32,031 bases of DNA, taken from assembly GCA_035705985.1 (NCBI GenBank), contig DASSVP010000094.1, positions 1 through 32,031 on the forward strand, in the 5' to 3' direction. The notes under the pieces were generated by a model. The model ran no database searches and was not told the origin of the DNA. It was given only the letters and a program-made list of their open reading frames with translations. The DNA is from JACVRW01 sp035705985. GTDB lineage: Bacteria > Actinomycetota > Thermoleophilia > Solirubrobacterales > Thermoleophilaceae. Below are positions 6,295-12,976 of the stretch, one piece after another. The position numbers and the translations under genes are program-made. Numbering within the stretch: position 1 is the stretch's first letter; each line of letters begins with the position of its first letter.

Positions 6295-8325
6295 TCAGGG
6301 CACGCAGGGGGCTCCGCCGCAGACGTCGATCGCGGCGCCGCCCGGCCGCAGGAACTCCGACTTCTGGAGCCGCCCCGCTGGGCTCGCGCGCGGAGCGCCG
6401 TGCGGGTCCTTGCCCTCGCGCGGCGGCGTGTTCGTGACCGGCGGCGCCGGAATGCCGGTGTCCCAGATCACGAAGGCCGAGCCGTCGAACGGGTAGGTGT
6501 CGAACCTCGGCAGCCCGTAGTACGGATCGACGTCGGTGTGGCGGCCCGGCGCCAGCGCCGGCCAGCGCACGGACGCGCCGATCGTCCGCGCCTCCACCTC
6601 GGCGGTCACGTTCGCCACCTGGTGGTCGCCGAACGCCACGTGCATCAGCACCTCGTGAGCCGGCGTCCCCGGCAGAGGATCGGTCGTCATGTGGTGCGCG
6701 TAGCCGTTCGCCTCGGCGCGGTCCCAGAGCAGCTGGATCAGCGACAGCAGCAGGGGGCGCTCGAGCTCGTTCGGATAGGAGTCGTACAGGCCGGCCTCGG
6801 TGTCGACGCCCTCGATCTCGCCGTGCGCGTACATGTCGAAGTCCACGGAGCGGCGCAGCAGCGTCGAGTAGTTCATCCCGGGCACGCCCAGCACGCCCCG
6901 CTCGAAGTCCGGGGCGAGCGCCGTGAGCGCGCCTCCCATGATGCCGCCCTGCGAGTTGCCGTCGTAGAACAGGTGCGACCGGTCGACCGGGACGTCGCCC
7001 CAGTCGCGCTTCAGCATCCAGCGCCCGACGTACATGAAGTTCAGGAAGCCCTGCTGGGCGCGGTCGGCGAGCGTCGGGAAGCGCGAGAGGTCCTGGAGCA
7101 GCGTGAGCACGTTCGGCACGTCGAGCGTGGACATCCCGGTCCAGTCGGTCGCGCAGAACACGAAGCCGTGCTCGTTCGCCATGTTGCGCACGTTCTCGCC
7201 CGTGACCTCGCCCGCGCCGCCGAGCAGGCCGTGGCCGTACAGCGACGGGCGGTACGGCCCCGGATGGTTCTTGGGGATCACGCACACGACGTTCGCGAGC
7301 GTGGTGTTGCCCGGGAGGCGCTGCGGCAGGCCGTCGGGGCCGAGCAGGAACTCGGAGCCGGGCGGGCAGCCCGGCTCGTCGAGGAAGCACGGCACGCGCA
7401 GCTGGCCGCTGATGCGGATGGAGTCCCCGAGGTCGCGGCGGCCGTCCGCCTCGGCCTCGTCCGGCACGTCGTCCGGCAGGTCCGGGTTCTGGGTGAACTG
7501 CGGCTCGGCACCCGCCGGCACGAGGTCCGCGAGGTCGGTGTCGCCCAGCTCCGCGAAGGCCTGGTTGCGGATGTGGAGCGCGCGCCCGCTCAGCCCTTCG
7601 CGGCTCGCCACCGTGAAGTCCCAGGCGAGGTAGAGCTCCCTGCGCTTGATGTCGGCGCGCCCGAGCGTCCGGAAGATCTCCTCGAAGTGCGCTCGGCGGC
7701 CCTCGATCGCGGCGTTGGGCTTGCGATCGCGCAGAGCGGCGAAGGGCGCCTGCGCCTTCAGCGGACGGCCGTCCGCGCCGCGGAGATTGCGCAGCGCGAC
7801 GATGTAGCGCTCGCCCTCCTCGAAGTTCACGGCCGGCCGGATGATCAGCGTCACGTCACGGGGGTCGGCCGGATTCGCGTCGAGCTCGGACCAGATCAGG
7901 TGGCGCTCGAGCGTCCGCGCGTTGAGGACGACGATCGGCTGCTCCGCGTCGTACGAGCGCGCGATGTCCGTGATCGGCACGGCTCCCGTGCGCGCGAACG
8001 CCTCAGGCGTGTCGAGGCCGGGCACCTTGGTGACGACCATGTTGCCCGGGCTGAAGCCGTCGCTGAAGGTGTAGGGCGCCGAGCTGACCGGCTTGCCGAG
8101 CCGGTTGCGCGGCATCCAGTCGTCGCGGAGCGCGAGCCGCTTGCCGGTCGGGCTGGACGCATCCGGCCTCGTGAAGTGGTCGTTCGGCCACGGGTGGAGG
8201 CAGGCCGACGGGTCCAGCGGGTCACAGGCAAGGGCGCCGCCCACGGGCAACGCGAAGAACGCGGCCACGACCGCACCGATGAGCACCCCTGCTCGCACGG
8301 AGGTCGTGAGTGTTACCACGCCCAT
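6295..8325 (-). CDS. Secreted alpha/beta hydrolase, paralogue of 24479-26431
   Basis: This 676-residue protein has an N-terminal signal peptide (about 1-33, 'FFALPVGGALA'). Next comes 'CDPLDPSACLHPWPNDHFT', an opening I associate with large secreted lipase/esterase-like proteins of actinobacteria and myxobacteria. Mid-protein 'YDGNSQGGIMGG' gives the GxSxG elbow with S458, and 'VAFGDHQV' near residue 580 is a likely Asp/His region. The end has a conserved 'DVCGGAPC'. It is probably an extracellular esterase or lipase; the substrate is unknown. I chose ATG 8325, where the signal peptide begins; an in-frame GTG at 8412 would add 29 unlikely residues. No clear -10 or Shine-Dalgarno precedes it. 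It is followed closely by the transglycosylase gene. Confidence 0.82.
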   Translation of the reverse strand: MGVVTLTTSVRAGVLIGAVVAAFFALPVGGALACDPLDPSACLHPWPNDHFTRPDASSPTGKRLALRDDWMPRNRLGKPVSSAPYTFSDGFSPGNMVVTKVPGLDTPEAFARTGAVPITDIARSYDAEQPIVVLNARTLERHLIWSELDANPADPRDVTLIIRPAVNFEEGERYIVALRNLRGADGRPLKAQAPFAALRDRKPNAAIEGRRAHFEEIFRTLGRADIKRRELYLAWDFTVASREGLSGRALHIRNQAFAELGDTDLADLVPAGAEPQFTQNPDLPDDVPDEAEADGRRDLGDSIRISGQLRVPCFLDEPGCPPGSEFLLGPDGLPQRLPGNTTLANVVCVIPKNHPGPYRPSLYGHGLLGGAGEVTGENVRNMANEHGFVFCATDWTGMSTLDVPNVLTLLQDLSRFPTLADRAQQGFLNFMYVGRWMLKRDWGDVPVDRSHLFYDGNSQGGIMGGALTALAPDFERGVLGVPGMNYSTLLRRSVDFDMYAHGEIEGVDTEAGLYDSYPNELERPLLLSLIQLLWDRAEANGYAHHMTTDPLPGTPAHEVLMHVAFGDHQVANVTAEVEARTIGASVRWPALAPGRHTDVDPYYGLPRFDTYPFDGSAFVIWDTGIPAPPVTNTPPREGKDPHGAPRASPAGRLQKSEFLRPGGAAIDVCGGAPCVP

Positions 8326-8379
8326 GCGTGTGCCGCGCCGCTTGACGAACCTCAGCGGTGAAGCGGTGAGGGCGGCGCA

Positions 8380-8426
8380 AAGCGTCCTGGTTTGGGCGTC
8401 GTAGAGAGACACCAGGCAGGACGCTT
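8380..8426. repeat. 10-bp inverted repeat in intergenic region
   Basis: AAGCGTCCTG (8380-8389) and CAGGACGCTT (8417-8426) are exact reverse complements separated by 27 nt. They lie in the 149-bp gap (8326-8474) between the acyltransferase stop and the secreted hydrolase start, both on the minus strand. The pair could be a terminator-like stem or two half-sites of an operator; no T-run follows. The rest of the gap holds nothing I can assign. Confidence 0.4.
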
Positions 8427-8474
8427 GGGTCCCCTCGCTGCGCCGTTCGCCGGGCGAACCGGCGGCGTGAAGGG

Positions 8475-9218
8475 TTACGCCGCCGCGGTGCGCCGGTTCT
8501 TGCGCGCGTCGCGGACCGCGCTCTTGCGGCCCTCGCCGACGAGCTTCGAGTGCATGTGGCGCACGCGCTCGAAGACGATCTCGGACGCCTCCTGGGCCTG
8601 CTCCTTCGTCGGCTCGCTCACCTGCTCGAAGCGGACCGGCTCACCGAAGTGCACGGTGACCTTGGGGAACTGGAGGCGCTTCCAGTTGCGCGCTCGCTCG
8701 GTGCCCGCAATGGCGGTCGGCACGACCGCGGCGCCGGACTCGAGCGCCAGCTTGCCGATTCCGTGGCGCGGCTTGCCGAGCTCGCCGGTGCGCGAGCGGC
8801 CGGCCTCGGCGTACATCACGACGACGTCGCCGCGCCCGAGGATCGCGTGCGCGGTCTTGAAGGCCTCGTCGTCCTTGTGGCCGCGCCTCACCGGGAACAC
8901 GCCGCCGTTGTGGTACACGACCTGCATCGGCGCCTTGAAGAGCTGGGACTTCGCCATGAACTGCACCTTGCGGCGCAGGTAGACAGCCACGAAGAAGTGA
9001 TCCAGGAAGGAGAAGTGGTTCGGCGCGATGATCACCGGCCCCTCGTGCGGCACATGGTGAGAGTCGATGCAGCGGGCCCTGTAGATCAGCAGCAGGTAGG
9101 GCGTCAGCAGCAGCCGCACCAGCTCGTACATCCAGTTCGGCCGCTTCGTCCGCTGACGCTCGTGGAAGCGGTCGAAGTACTCGGCGGGGCGGGGATCCTT
9201 GTAGACCTGCGGCTTCAC
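8475..9218 (-). CDS. PlsC-type 1-acylglycerol-3-phosphate acyltransferase
   Basis: This 247-residue protein has acyltransferase block I 'NHFSFLD' (67-73, catalytic H68 and D73), a block II-like 'GVFPVRRG' (about 106-113), block III 'EAGRSRTG' (138-145, in place of the usual FPEGTRS) and block IV 'VVPTAI'. These enzymes move acyl groups from acyl-ACP or acyl-CoA to lysophosphatidate or similar acceptors at the membrane. The N-terminal 'VRLLLTPYLLLIYRARCI' is the membrane-associating helix. The start is GTG 9218, preceded at 5 nt by GAGGAG that overlaps the glycerol kinase stop; the gap is 10 bp, so the two genes are coupled. Glycerol kinase making glycerol-3-phosphate next to an acyltransferase suggests glycerolipid synthesis. 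Confidence 0.88.
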   Translation of the reverse strand: MKPQVYKDPRPAEYFDRFHERQRTKRPNWMYELVRLLLTPYLLLIYRARCIDSHHVPHEGPVIIAPNHFSFLDHFFVAVYLRRKVQFMAKSQLFKAPMQVVYHNGGVFPVRRGHKDDEAFKTAHAILGRGDVVVMYAEAGRSRTGELGKPRHGIGKLALESGAAVVPTAIAGTERARNWKRLQFPKVTVHFGEPVRFEQVSEPTKEQAQEASEIVFERVRHMHSKLVGEGRKSAVRDARKNRRTAAA

Positions 9219-9223
9219 CTGCG

Positions 9224-9229
9224 CTCCTC
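9224..9229 (-). promoter_or_regulatory. Shine-Dalgarno GAGGAG for the acyltransferase
   Basis: GAGGAG on the minus strand, 5 nt before the GTG at 9218, fixes that start over longer in-frame alternatives. It overlaps the last base of the upstream TAG, which supports translational coupling. It is one of few clear ribosome-binding sites in this window. Confidence 0.65.
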
Positions 9230-10689
9230 TACCCGGACCGGTCCGCTTCGTTACTCCGCGACCGCGCAACCGCCCGCGCCCACCCCTCCAGCAACGCCTC
9301 GCGCTCGTCGGCGGACATCGAGGGCTCGTAGCGCGCGGCCTGCCTCCACATGGAGCGCACATCATCCTCGCTCCAGGCGCCCGTGGCGACGCCGGCGAGG
9401 TACGCGGCGCCCAGCGCCGTCGTTTCCGACACCTCAGGCACCACGACCGGCACGCCGAGCACGTCGGCCTGGAACTTCATGAGCCAGCCGTTGACCACCG
9501 CGCCGCCGTCCGCCTTGAGCTCCTCGAGCTTCACGCCCGACGCCTCCTCCATCGCGCGCACCGCGTCCACGGCCTGGTAGGCCATCGCCTCGAGCGCCGC
9601 GCGCGCGAGGTGAGCGCGCCCGGAGCCGCGCGTGAGCCCCACGAGCGTCCCGCGCGCGTAGGGGTCCCAGTGCGGCGAACCGAGACCCGTGAAGGCGGGG
9701 ACGAGGTAGACGCCGTCGTTCGAATCGAGCGAGCGGGCCAGCTCCTCGGTCTCGTCCGCGGTGCGGATGATCCCGAGCTGGTCGCGGAGCCACTGGACCG
9801 CGGCACCGGTAACGAAGATCGCGGCCTCGAGCGCGTAGTCCACCCGGTCGCCGACACCCCAGGCGATCGTCGTGAGGAGCCCCTCCGCGGGATCGGGCAG
9901 ATCGCCGCCGGCGTTCTCGAGCACGAAGCTGCCCGTGCCGTACGTGTTCTTGCCGAGCCCCGGCTCGTGACAGGCCTGCCCGTAGAGCGCGGCCTGCTGG
10001 TCGCCCGCGATGCCCGCCACCGGCACCGAGCCGCCGAACTCGCTCGTCTCGCCGTACAGGTGCGCGCTCGGGTGCGCCTCGGGGAGCGAGCCCGGCTCCA
10101 CGCCCAGCAGCTCGCACAGCTCGCCGTCCCAGCGGCGCTCGCGGATGTCGAACAGCAGCGTGCGCGACGCGTTCGAGAGGTCGGTTGCGTGCTCGCCTGT
10201 CAGCTTGAAGACGAGCCAGGAGTCGATCGTCCCGAAGGCGGCGTCGGGCGGCACGTCGCCCTCCCTGATGAGCCACTCGATCTTGGTGCCGGAGAAGTAC
10301 GGGTCGAGCACGAGGCCGGTGCGCTCGCGCACGAGCGGCTCGTGGCCCGCGTCGCGCAGCTCGTCGCAGCGGCGCGCCGTGCGGCGGTCCTGCCAGACGA
10401 TCGCGCGGTGGAGCGGCTCGCCCGTGTCGCGGTCCCACGCCACGACGGTCTCGCGCTGGTTCGTGATGCCGATGCCGCTCAGACGGCGGCCGTCGATGCC
10501 CGCCGAGTCGAGCGCCTCGCGCGCGACCGCGCGCGTGACGTCCCAGATCTCCGAAGCGTCGTGCTCCACCCAGCCCGGCCGCGGGAAGTGCTGCTGGAAC
10601 TCTCGGTAGGCCCGCCCCGTCGGGCGCCCGCCCTCGTCGAACACGATGCAGGTCGTGCCGGTGGTGCCCTGGTCGATCGCGAGGATCAA
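9229..10689 (-). CDS. glpK: Glycerol kinase
   Basis: This 486-residue FGGY kinase opens with 'ILAIDQGTTGTT' (phosphate-1 loop). It contains 'GWVEHD', 'GITNQRET', 'WQDRRT', 'GIAGDQQAAL', 'KNTYGTGSF', 'FTGLGSPHWDP' and 'KADGGAVVNGWLMKFQAD', covering the whole glycerol kinase signature. It makes sn-glycerol 3-phosphate from glycerol and ATP in the cytoplasm. The start is TTG at 10689, because the conserved N-terminus begins there and no closer ATG or GTG is in frame. That TTG overlaps (TTGA) the stop of a 17-codon frame that has its own -10. It is followed by plsC-like and is divergent from the biotin carrier. Its length is near the family norm (about 495-505). Confidence 0.93.
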   Translation of the reverse strand: MILAIDQGTTGTTCIVFDEGGRPTGRAYREFQQHFPRPGWVEHDASEIWDVTRAVAREALDSAGIDGRRLSGIGITNQRETVVAWDRDTGEPLHRAIVWQDRRTARRCDELRDAGHEPLVRERTGLVLDPYFSGTKIEWLIREGDVPPDAAFGTIDSWLVFKLTGEHATDLSNASRTLLFDIRERRWDGELCELLGVEPGSLPEAHPSAHLYGETSEFGGSVPVAGIAGDQQAALYGQACHEPGLGKNTYGTGSFVLENAGGDLPDPAEGLLTTIAWGVGDRVDYALEAAIFVTGAAVQWLRDQLGIIRTADETEELARSLDSNDGVYLVPAFTGLGSPHWDPYARGTLVGLTRGSGRAHLARAALEAMAYQAVDAVRAMEEASGVKLEELKADGGAVVNGWLMKFQADVLGVPVVVPEVSETTALGAAYLAGVATGAWSEDDVRSMWRQAARYEPSMSADEREALLEGWARAVARSRSNEADRSG

Positions 10690-10739
10690 AGTCGTGGCGC
10701 AAGCGGCGGGCGGTGCCCGCTGCGCAGCGAGGTCATCAC
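10686..10739 (-). CDS. Possible 17-residue leader peptide upstream of glpK
   Basis: Reading from GTG 10739 (or the adjacent ATG 10736) gives 17 codons ending in TGA at 10688-10686, which overlaps the glpK TTG as TTGA. TAGGCT (10746-10751) lies 6 nt before the GTG, the same spacing as at other putative leaderless starts here. It would let ribosomes loaded on a leaderless message reach a weak TTG start by termination-reinitiation. The sequence (M-T-S-L-R-S-G-H...) matches nothing I know. The frame, stop overlap and hexamer are seen; translation and coupling are inferred. Confidence 0.4.
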   Translation of the reverse strand: MMTSLRSGHRPPLAPRL

Positions 10740-10774
10740 GGCGGCAGCCTATCCCGCAGGTATCTTCCCGGCCC
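10740..10774. promoter_or_regulatory. Divergent promoter region, glpK leader / biotin carrier
   Basis: On the minus strand TAGGCT (10746-10751) is 6 nt from GTG 10739. On the plus strand TATCTT (10761-10766) is 8 nt from ATG 10775. The two -10-like boxes face away from each other in 35 bp, so each lies where the other's upstream promoter elements would be. No Shine-Dalgarno is visible for the biotin carrier gene. Confidence 0.5.
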
Positions 10775-10987
10775 ATGCCCGACGTAGAGGCCCACATCAC
10801 CGGGACCGTGTGGAAGATCGAGTGCCAGATCGGCCAGGCCGTCGAGGAGGGCGACACGCTCGTGATCCTCGAGTCCATGAAGATGGAGATGCCGGTCGAG
10901 GCCGAGGACGAAGGCACGGTCAAGCAGATCGTCTGCGAGGAGGGCCAGTCGGTATCCGAGGGCGACACGCTCGTCGTCCTGGAGTGA
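10775..10987 (+). CDS. Stand-alone biotinyl domain protein (TB7.3-like)
   Basis: This 70-residue protein is a single biotinyl/lipoyl domain with the biotin-attachment motif ESMKME (biotinyl Lys at about 37) flanked by two symmetric halves ('GDTLVILE...' and '...GDTLVVLE'). It closely resembles, from memory, the mycobacterial biotinylated protein TB7.3, usually annotated as a small acetyl-CoA carboxylase biotin carrier subunit. Biotin would be attached by a BirA-type ligase and would carry carboxyl groups between active sites. There is no biotin carboxylase gene in the window. Its stop overlaps the crotonase GTG (GTGA), so the two proteins are made together. The start at ATG 10775 has a TATCTT -10 at 8 nt. 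Confidence 0.9.
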   Translation: MPDVEAHITGTVWKIECQIGQAVEEGDTLVILESMKMEMPVEAEDEGTVKQIVCEEGQSVSEGDTLVVLE

Positions 10988-11760
10988 CCGGCCAGCTCAA
11001 GCTCGACGAGCCGGCGGAGGGCGTCGCCCGGCTGACCATCTCGAACCCGGAGCGGCGCGGCGCGCTCGATCACGAGGTCCTCGACGCGCTGGCCGAGCAC
11101 GCGCGGACGCTCGAGGCGCGCTGTCTCGTGATCCGCGGCTCCGGAGAGGTCTTCTCGGCCGGCTACGACATCGGCAACCTCGGCGAGCAGAAGTTCGAGG
11201 AGAGCGCCGAGAAGCTGGTCGCCCACCCCTTCCACGACGCGCTCGAGGCCCTGGAGGCGTACCGCTATCCCGTGGTCGCCGAGGTGAACGGGCATGCGAT
11301 CGGCGGCGGGCTCGAGCTAGCGCTCACCGCCGACATCCGGCTGGCCGCGCGCGGGGTGAAGATGGGGATGCCGCCGGCGAAGCTGGGGCTGATCTACTCG
11401 CACACGGGGCTGGCGAAGTTCATCGACGTGTGCGGCCCCGCCAACACCGCCGAGCTGTTCTTCGTGGGCCGCACCGTGGACGCGGACCGCGCGCTCGAGA
11501 TGGGGCTCGTCAACGCCGTGGCCGAGCCGAACGCGCTGGGCGAGCGTGTGCTCGACCTCGCGAGCGAGATCGCGTCGAATGCCCCGCTCTCGCTGGCCGG
11601 CAACAAGCAGATGATCAGGGAGCTCCGCCGCCTGCGCCTGCCGGCCGACCTGGAGCGCGAGCTCGTCGGGCTGCGCGAGTCCTGCTTCGCCTCGGAGGAC
11701 TTCCGCGAGGGTGTGCAGGCCTTCACCGAGAAGCGCAAGCCGCGCTGGCGCGGCCGCTAG
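10984..11760 (+). CDS. Crotonase-fold protein, methylmalonyl-CoA decarboxylase-like
   Basis: This 258-residue crotonase has the oxyanion-hole segments 'FSAGYD' (57-62) and 'GHAIGGG' (103-109). The two catalytic glutamates of true enoyl-CoA hydratases are absent: 'AARGVK' replaces the AGE segment and 'GMPPAKLG' replaces F-P-E-V-K-L-G. Instead it has 'LGLIYSH' (Y138), and the C-terminus 'SEDFREGVQAFTEKRKPRWRG' closely resembles that of E. coli methylmalonyl-CoA decarboxylase (YgfG/ScpB), where a tyrosine at the matching place contacts the substrate carboxylate. I infer a decarboxylase acting on a malonyl- or methylmalonyl-type CoA. The start GTG 10984 overlaps the biotin carrier stop. The TAG stop is shared as CTAG with the convergent cupin gene. 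Confidence 0.85.
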   Translation: MTGQLKLDEPAEGVARLTISNPERRGALDHEVLDALAEHARTLEARCLVIRGSGEVFSAGYDIGNLGEQKFEESAEKLVAHPFHDALEALEAYRYPVVAEVNGHAIGGGLELALTADIRLAARGVKMGMPPAKLGLIYSHTGLAKFIDVCGPANTAELFFVGRTVDADRALEMGLVNAVAEPNALGERVLDLASEIASNAPLSLAGNKQMIRELRRLRLPADLERELVGLRESCFASEDFREGVQAFTEKRKPRWRGR

Positions 11761-12104
11761 CCGTAGGCCCCCTCCTCGAGCCACTCGGTCACGAAGCGCG
11801 GGCTCGCGTGGATGTTGATCTGCTTGGAGCCCTCACCTGACGCTGTGAAGCCGTGCGGCTCGCCGGCGGGGACGACCACCACGTGGCCGGCTGAGACCTC
11901 CTGCTCCGCGTCGCCCGCGCGGAAGGTGGCGCCGCCCTCGAGGACGATGAAGACCTCGGCGTAGTCGTGCTTGTGGAGGGCGGGGCCCCTACCGGGTGCG
12001 GCGTCGACGATGAAGAAGGACACGTCCGCGCCGCCGTGGTCCGCGCCCTCGAACTCGAGCGAGTTGTTCGCGCCCAGCAGCTCGTCGTTTCGGATCACCT
12101 TCAT
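11757..12104 (-). CDS. Small cupin-domain protein
   Basis: This 115-residue single-domain cupin has motif 1 'HKHDYAEVFIVLEG' (H44, H46, E50) and motif 2 'VPAGEPHGF' (H84), which together make the usual three-His, one-Glu metal site. The second half ends 'SPRFVTEWLEE', common in small stand-alone cupins. Members range from dioxygenases and isomerases to sensors, so no substrate can be given. The ATG at 12104 is divergent from the rRNA methyltransferase with only 18 bp between. The stop is the palindromic CTAG that also ends the crotonase gene on the other strand. Confidence 0.87.
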   Translation of the reverse strand: MKVIRNDELLGANNSLEFEGADHGGADVSFFIVDAAPGRGPALHKHDYAEVFIVLEGGATFRAGDAEQEVSAGHVVVVPAGEPHGFTASGEGSKQINIHASPRFVTEWLEEGAYG

Positions 12105-12122
12105 GGCTGCCAGTATGCCCCG
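12105..12122. promoter_or_regulatory. 18-bp divergent promoter, -10 boxes overlapping
   Basis: The whole gap between divergent start codons is 18 bp. CAGTAT (12111-12116) lies 6 nt before the methyltransferase GTG, and its near-complement CATACT (12112-12117, minus strand) lies 7 nt before the cupin ATG. Both keep A at position 2 and T at position 6 of the -10. If both are real the two promoters share five base pairs and cannot be used at once. The sequence is seen; promoter function is inferred. Confidence 0.45.
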
Positions 12123-12944
12123 GTGCTCGCGGACGCCGTGGACCTGCTGCGCTGCCCGGTCTGCGAGGGGGCGTTCGCGCTCGCCGACGGGGCTCTCCGC
12201 TGCGTGAGCGGCCACTCGTTCGACATCGCGCGTCAGGGCTACGTGAACCTCGTGCCGGGGGCGGCGGACACCGCCGAGATGGTGGAGGCCCGGGACGACT
12301 TCCTCCGCACCGGCCACTTCGACCGCGTGACACGTGCGCTCGTGCTCGGAGCGGAGGGTCTCGACATGCCGGGCGCCGTCGTCGACCTCGGCGCGGGTAC
12401 GGGCCACCACCTCAGGCACACGCTTGCCGCACATCCGAGCAACGTTGGGGTCGCGATCGACTCGTCCACCGCGGCCCTCCGCCGCGCCGCCCGCGCGCAC
12501 GAGCGCGCCGCGGCGGTCGGCGCTGACGTGTGGAAGCCGTTTCCGCTCAAGGCCGGCGTGGCGGCGCTCATCTTGAGCGTGTTCGCCCCGCGCAATCCGC
12601 CCGAGATGGCGCGCGTGCTCGCCCCCGGCGGCTCGCTGCTCGCCGTGACGCCCACAACGCGTCACCTGCACGAGCTTGTCGGCCCCCTCGGGCTGCTGTC
12701 GGTGCCCGACGACAAGGAGGACCGGCTCGACGCACAGCTCGCCGGCCACTTCGAGCTCGCCGCGCGTCACGCCGTCGAGTACGCGATGTTCCTCTCCCGT
12801 GACGAGGCGGCGCAGATCGTGCGCATGGGGCCGAGCGCGTGGCACGTGGACGAGACCTCGGTCGCCGAGCGGCTCGCGACCCTGCCCGACCCGCTGACCG
12901 TCACGGCGTCCGTGACGCTGTCCCGTTACGTCGCCGCCGCTTGA
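12123..12944 (+). CDS. rlmA: 23S rRNA (guanine-N1)-methyltransferase, RlmA family
   Basis: This 273-residue protein begins with a zinc ribbon, 'RCPVC' (C11, C14) and 'RCVSGHSFDIARQGYVNLV' (C27, H31), which is diagnostic of the RlmA/TlrB family. A SAM-binding domain follows with 'VVDLGAGTGHHL' (about 87-97), and later 'VFAPRNPPEMARVLAPGGSLLAVTPT', the family's catalytic-loop region. Members methylate N1 of G745 or G748 in 23S rRNA hairpin 35; the G748 type (TlrB) gives tylosin resistance. Which base is used cannot be decided here. The start GTG 12123 was chosen over a GTG 15 nt later because of the CAGTAT box 6 nt upstream. Confidence 0.88.
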   Translation: MLADAVDLLRCPVCEGAFALADGALRCVSGHSFDIARQGYVNLVPGAADTAEMVEARDDFLRTGHFDRVTRALVLGAEGLDMPGAVVDLGAGTGHHLRHTLAAHPSNVGVAIDSSTAALRRAARAHERAAAVGADVWKPFPLKAGVAALILSVFAPRNPPEMARVLAPGGSLLAVTPTTRHLHELVGPLGLLSVPDDKEDRLDAQLAGHFELAARHAVEYAMFLSRDEAAQIVRMGPSAWHVDETSVAERLATLPDPLTVTASVTLSRYVAAA

Positions 12945-12963
12945 CTCGCGCTGCTCGAGGACT

Positions 12964-12969
12964 CAGGGT
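12964..12969 (+). promoter_or_regulatory. -10-like CAGGGT for the LLM gene
   Basis: CAGGGT ends 7 nt before the ATG at 12977, and the following bases resemble those of the TAGGGT start at 4143. It is one mismatch from TANNNT and no Shine-Dalgarno is present, so a leaderless start is likely. Confidence 0.4.
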
Positions 12970-12976
12970 TGCCCGC

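Noticed and set aside
3865..6437. Very long open frames antisense to the MBL, transglycosylase and other genes (500 or more codons)
   Set aside because: They are rich in Arg, Ala, Pro and Gly, lack domains and lie opposite well-supported genes; long antisense frames are expected in very GC-rich DNA.
8326..8412. Extension of the first secreted hydrolase to GTG 8412
   Set aside because: It would place 29 polar residues before a clean signal peptide starting at 8325.
10984..11760. Calling the crotonase an enoyl-CoA hydratase
   Set aside because: Both catalytic glutamates are missing, and the C-terminus and tyrosine match the methylmalonyl-CoA decarboxylase type better.
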